A program made the position numbers and the translations under genes. The notes below the pieces were generated by a model. It did not search any database and was not told the DNA's origin. It saw nothing but the letters and a program-made list of their open reading frames with translations. Shown here piece by piece: positions 51,371-52,481 of a DNA stretch of 52,481 nt. Every line of letters starts with the position of its first letter. The first letter of the stretch is position 1. Source of the DNA: Stentor coeruleus (Eukaryota; Ciliophora; Heterotrichea; Heterotrichida; Stentoridae); contig MPUH01000465.1 in assembly GCA_001970955.1 (NCBI GenBank), positions 1 to 52,481 of the forward strand, given 5' to 3'.

Positions 51371-51784
51371 ATGGAATTACATCTTAATGGAAACCAAACT
51401 TCAGCATGCGCTAACTCACAGGATTTACGCTACTACATTTCTGTGTTTCAAGCAATAAATACACTGCATGATGAAGATTCAGAAGTACCAAAAAACATGC
51501 ATGACGGTTCTTTAAGTGCTGAGTTTTATCCAAGTCGTATATTAGCTGTGCGAAAATTTAGTAGAAAAGAAGAAGCTTATTCAAAGACTACATATAATAA
51601 TTTGCCTAAAGACATGGCTTTAGCTAAGGCTAAATACTTGTCAAAGAAAAAGATTTGTAAAACAAGAACAAATTCAGCACAGGATTTGAGTCTATACGAA
51701 AAAAAATCCCCTCGTCTTGTAGATGTTGTTAAAATCTCAAAAAGACAAAAAACTTGCACTACATGCTTATGTATAGTTTTCTAA
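51371..51784 (+). CDS. Second small protein with polybasic/Cys tail and CaaX end
   Basis: The frame is open from 51137, but the stretch before 51371 is AT-driven and hydrophobic, while TTTATAAT directly precedes the ATG at 51371, so I prefer the 137-residue start MELHLNGNQ. The C-terminus is KISKRQKTCTTCLCIVF: a basic patch, a Cys cluster and CIVF, a CaaX box. It has the same tail design as the protein at 35118 but no obvious similarity elsewhere. Membrane anchoring by prenylation plus palmitoylation is inferred. No domain recognised. Its 3' end overlaps the assembly join at 51808. Confidence 0.6.
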   Translation: MELHLNGNQTSACANSQDLRYYISVFQAINTLHDEDSEVPKNMHDGSLSAEFYPSRILAVRKFSRKEEAYSKTTYNNLPKDMALAKAKYLSKKKICKTRTNSAQDLSLYEKKSPRLVDVVKISKRQKTCTTCLCIVF

Positions 51785-51850
51785 TATTAGCATTAGGTTT
51801 AAAATTANCTTATGTATAGTTTTCTAATATTAGCATTAGGTTTAAAATTA
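51766..51850. repeat. Unmerged contig overlap around a single N (42 bp twice)
   Basis: 51766-51807 is identical to 51809-51850, with an N at 51808. The duplicated part includes the last codons of the CaaX-tailed protein. Confidence 0.9.
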
Positions 51851-52481
51851 TACTAGATTGATTTTATATGGATTTTTTTGGTGGAGTAAATGGATGTTGA
51901 TGCTTTTTTTCATAAGTTTGATACTTTGGGACTGACTGTATGAATGTTACATTTAATAAGTGGAAATTGTACGTTTTTAGTTTTAGAAAATATTCTTAAG
52001 TTTATAAACTAAGTGAATATTAATTTGTTTTAACCTGAACAACTAAAAGTTTGGAAATTAAATTTTCATTAAAGGCTTTGTGTTTGAAATAGTTCAGATT
52101 TCATCTTAAAGTTCTTCCTTTTTAACTTTAAGGCTCTTTTTTGAATAAGCCTTATGAAAAATAAATCTGATGTATATTTAATGTAAAACAGTATTCCATC
52201 AAAAAAAACTTTCTTTTAATTTGGATTTATTAAAACCTTAGTGAACTGATGATAAAATTTTACTAAAATAATAACTTTAACTACTTACCATATATATTTT
52301 ATTTACAGCGGCAAATTATTCCCATCATTTTTTTAACCTATAATAAATTACTTATCATGTGATTGTTTATAGTAATATTTTATTTCTAAAGAATCACACT
52401 TTTAAGATAAGCAAAATATATTTTGCATGTAGTATTATTTACAATTTCAACATAAGAAAATAGTAAGACTACAATAAAGAC
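51851..52481. other. Terminal spacer, no gene seen
   Basis: AT-rich sequence to the window end with no coding-like frame and no telomeric repeat. Confidence 0.4.

Noticed and set aside
1..52481. tRNA, rRNA, CRISPR, telomere repeats
   Set aside because: Looked for T-loop (GGTTCGA) contexts, repeat-spacer arrays and C3TA3-type repeats; the only TTCGAAT matches lie in coding sequence.

Overview
The window looks like macronuclear DNA of a heterotrich ciliate (Stentor/Blepharisma type). It is AT-rich and gene-dense. Genes sit on both strands, sometimes only about 20 bp apart, and the few introns I can place are all exactly 15 nt (GTA...CAG). Long reading frames stay open in the standard code and end at TAA, TAG or TGA. 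One or two otherwise intact genes carry a TGA where the family has Trp, so UGA=Trp (as in Blepharisma) is possible but not shown. No tRNA, rRNA, CRISPR array or telomere repeat was seen.

Layout. 0.4-6.2 kb: MORN-repeat protein, small basic protein, TPR protein with a 15-nt intron, long spacer with a decayed MORN-like stretch. 5.6-9.3 kb: two coiled-coil genes diverging from a 21-bp spacer. 9.4-11.8 kb: relic of a gamma-carbonic anhydrase, intact TFIIH subunit p34/Tfb4, and a frameshifted relic of UFL1. 11.8-18.6 kb: ribosomal protein eL14 and a 2013-aa secreted/type I membrane protein with EGF modules. 19.2-22.9 kb: Merlin/IS1595-like transposase relic, an intron-containing FYVE-type zinc finger gene, a frameshift-bearing aldo-keto reductase and a decayed coding stretch. 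22.9-30.7 kb: a probably acylated ankyrin protein and a tandem pair of OSCA/TMEM63-like membrane proteins. 31.3-35.5 kb: a beta-hydroxyacid dehydrogenase of bacterial type, a four-TM protein, a tandem CCCH zinc finger protein and a small CaaX-tailed protein. 36.8-42.3 kb: protein kinase, acid-lipase-like hydrolase with in-frame UGA, a CxxC relic and two hypothetical proteins. 43-48.4 kb: basic membrane-anchored protein, two further transposase relics, Mic60/mitofilin. 48.5-51.8 kb: NPHP4-like MSP-domain protein, hypothetical proteins and a second CaaX-tailed protein.

The genes are ordinary, mostly unrelated single units (transcription/repair, translation, cristae organisation, membrane traffic, cilia-related, signalling); there is no operon logic. 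The unusual property is how much of the spacer DNA is recognisable decayed coding sequence: conserved single-copy-type genes and at least three Merlin-like transposases, broken by frameshifts and by stops that sit where Gln or Trp is expected. Two apparently live genes carry pairs of compensating indels.

The assembly has four single-N joins (7231, 36154, 38818, 51808), each flanked by the same 42-153 bp on both sides. These are unmerged contig overlaps, not biological repeats; they inflate one protein by 22 residues and fake a spacer between two convergent genes.
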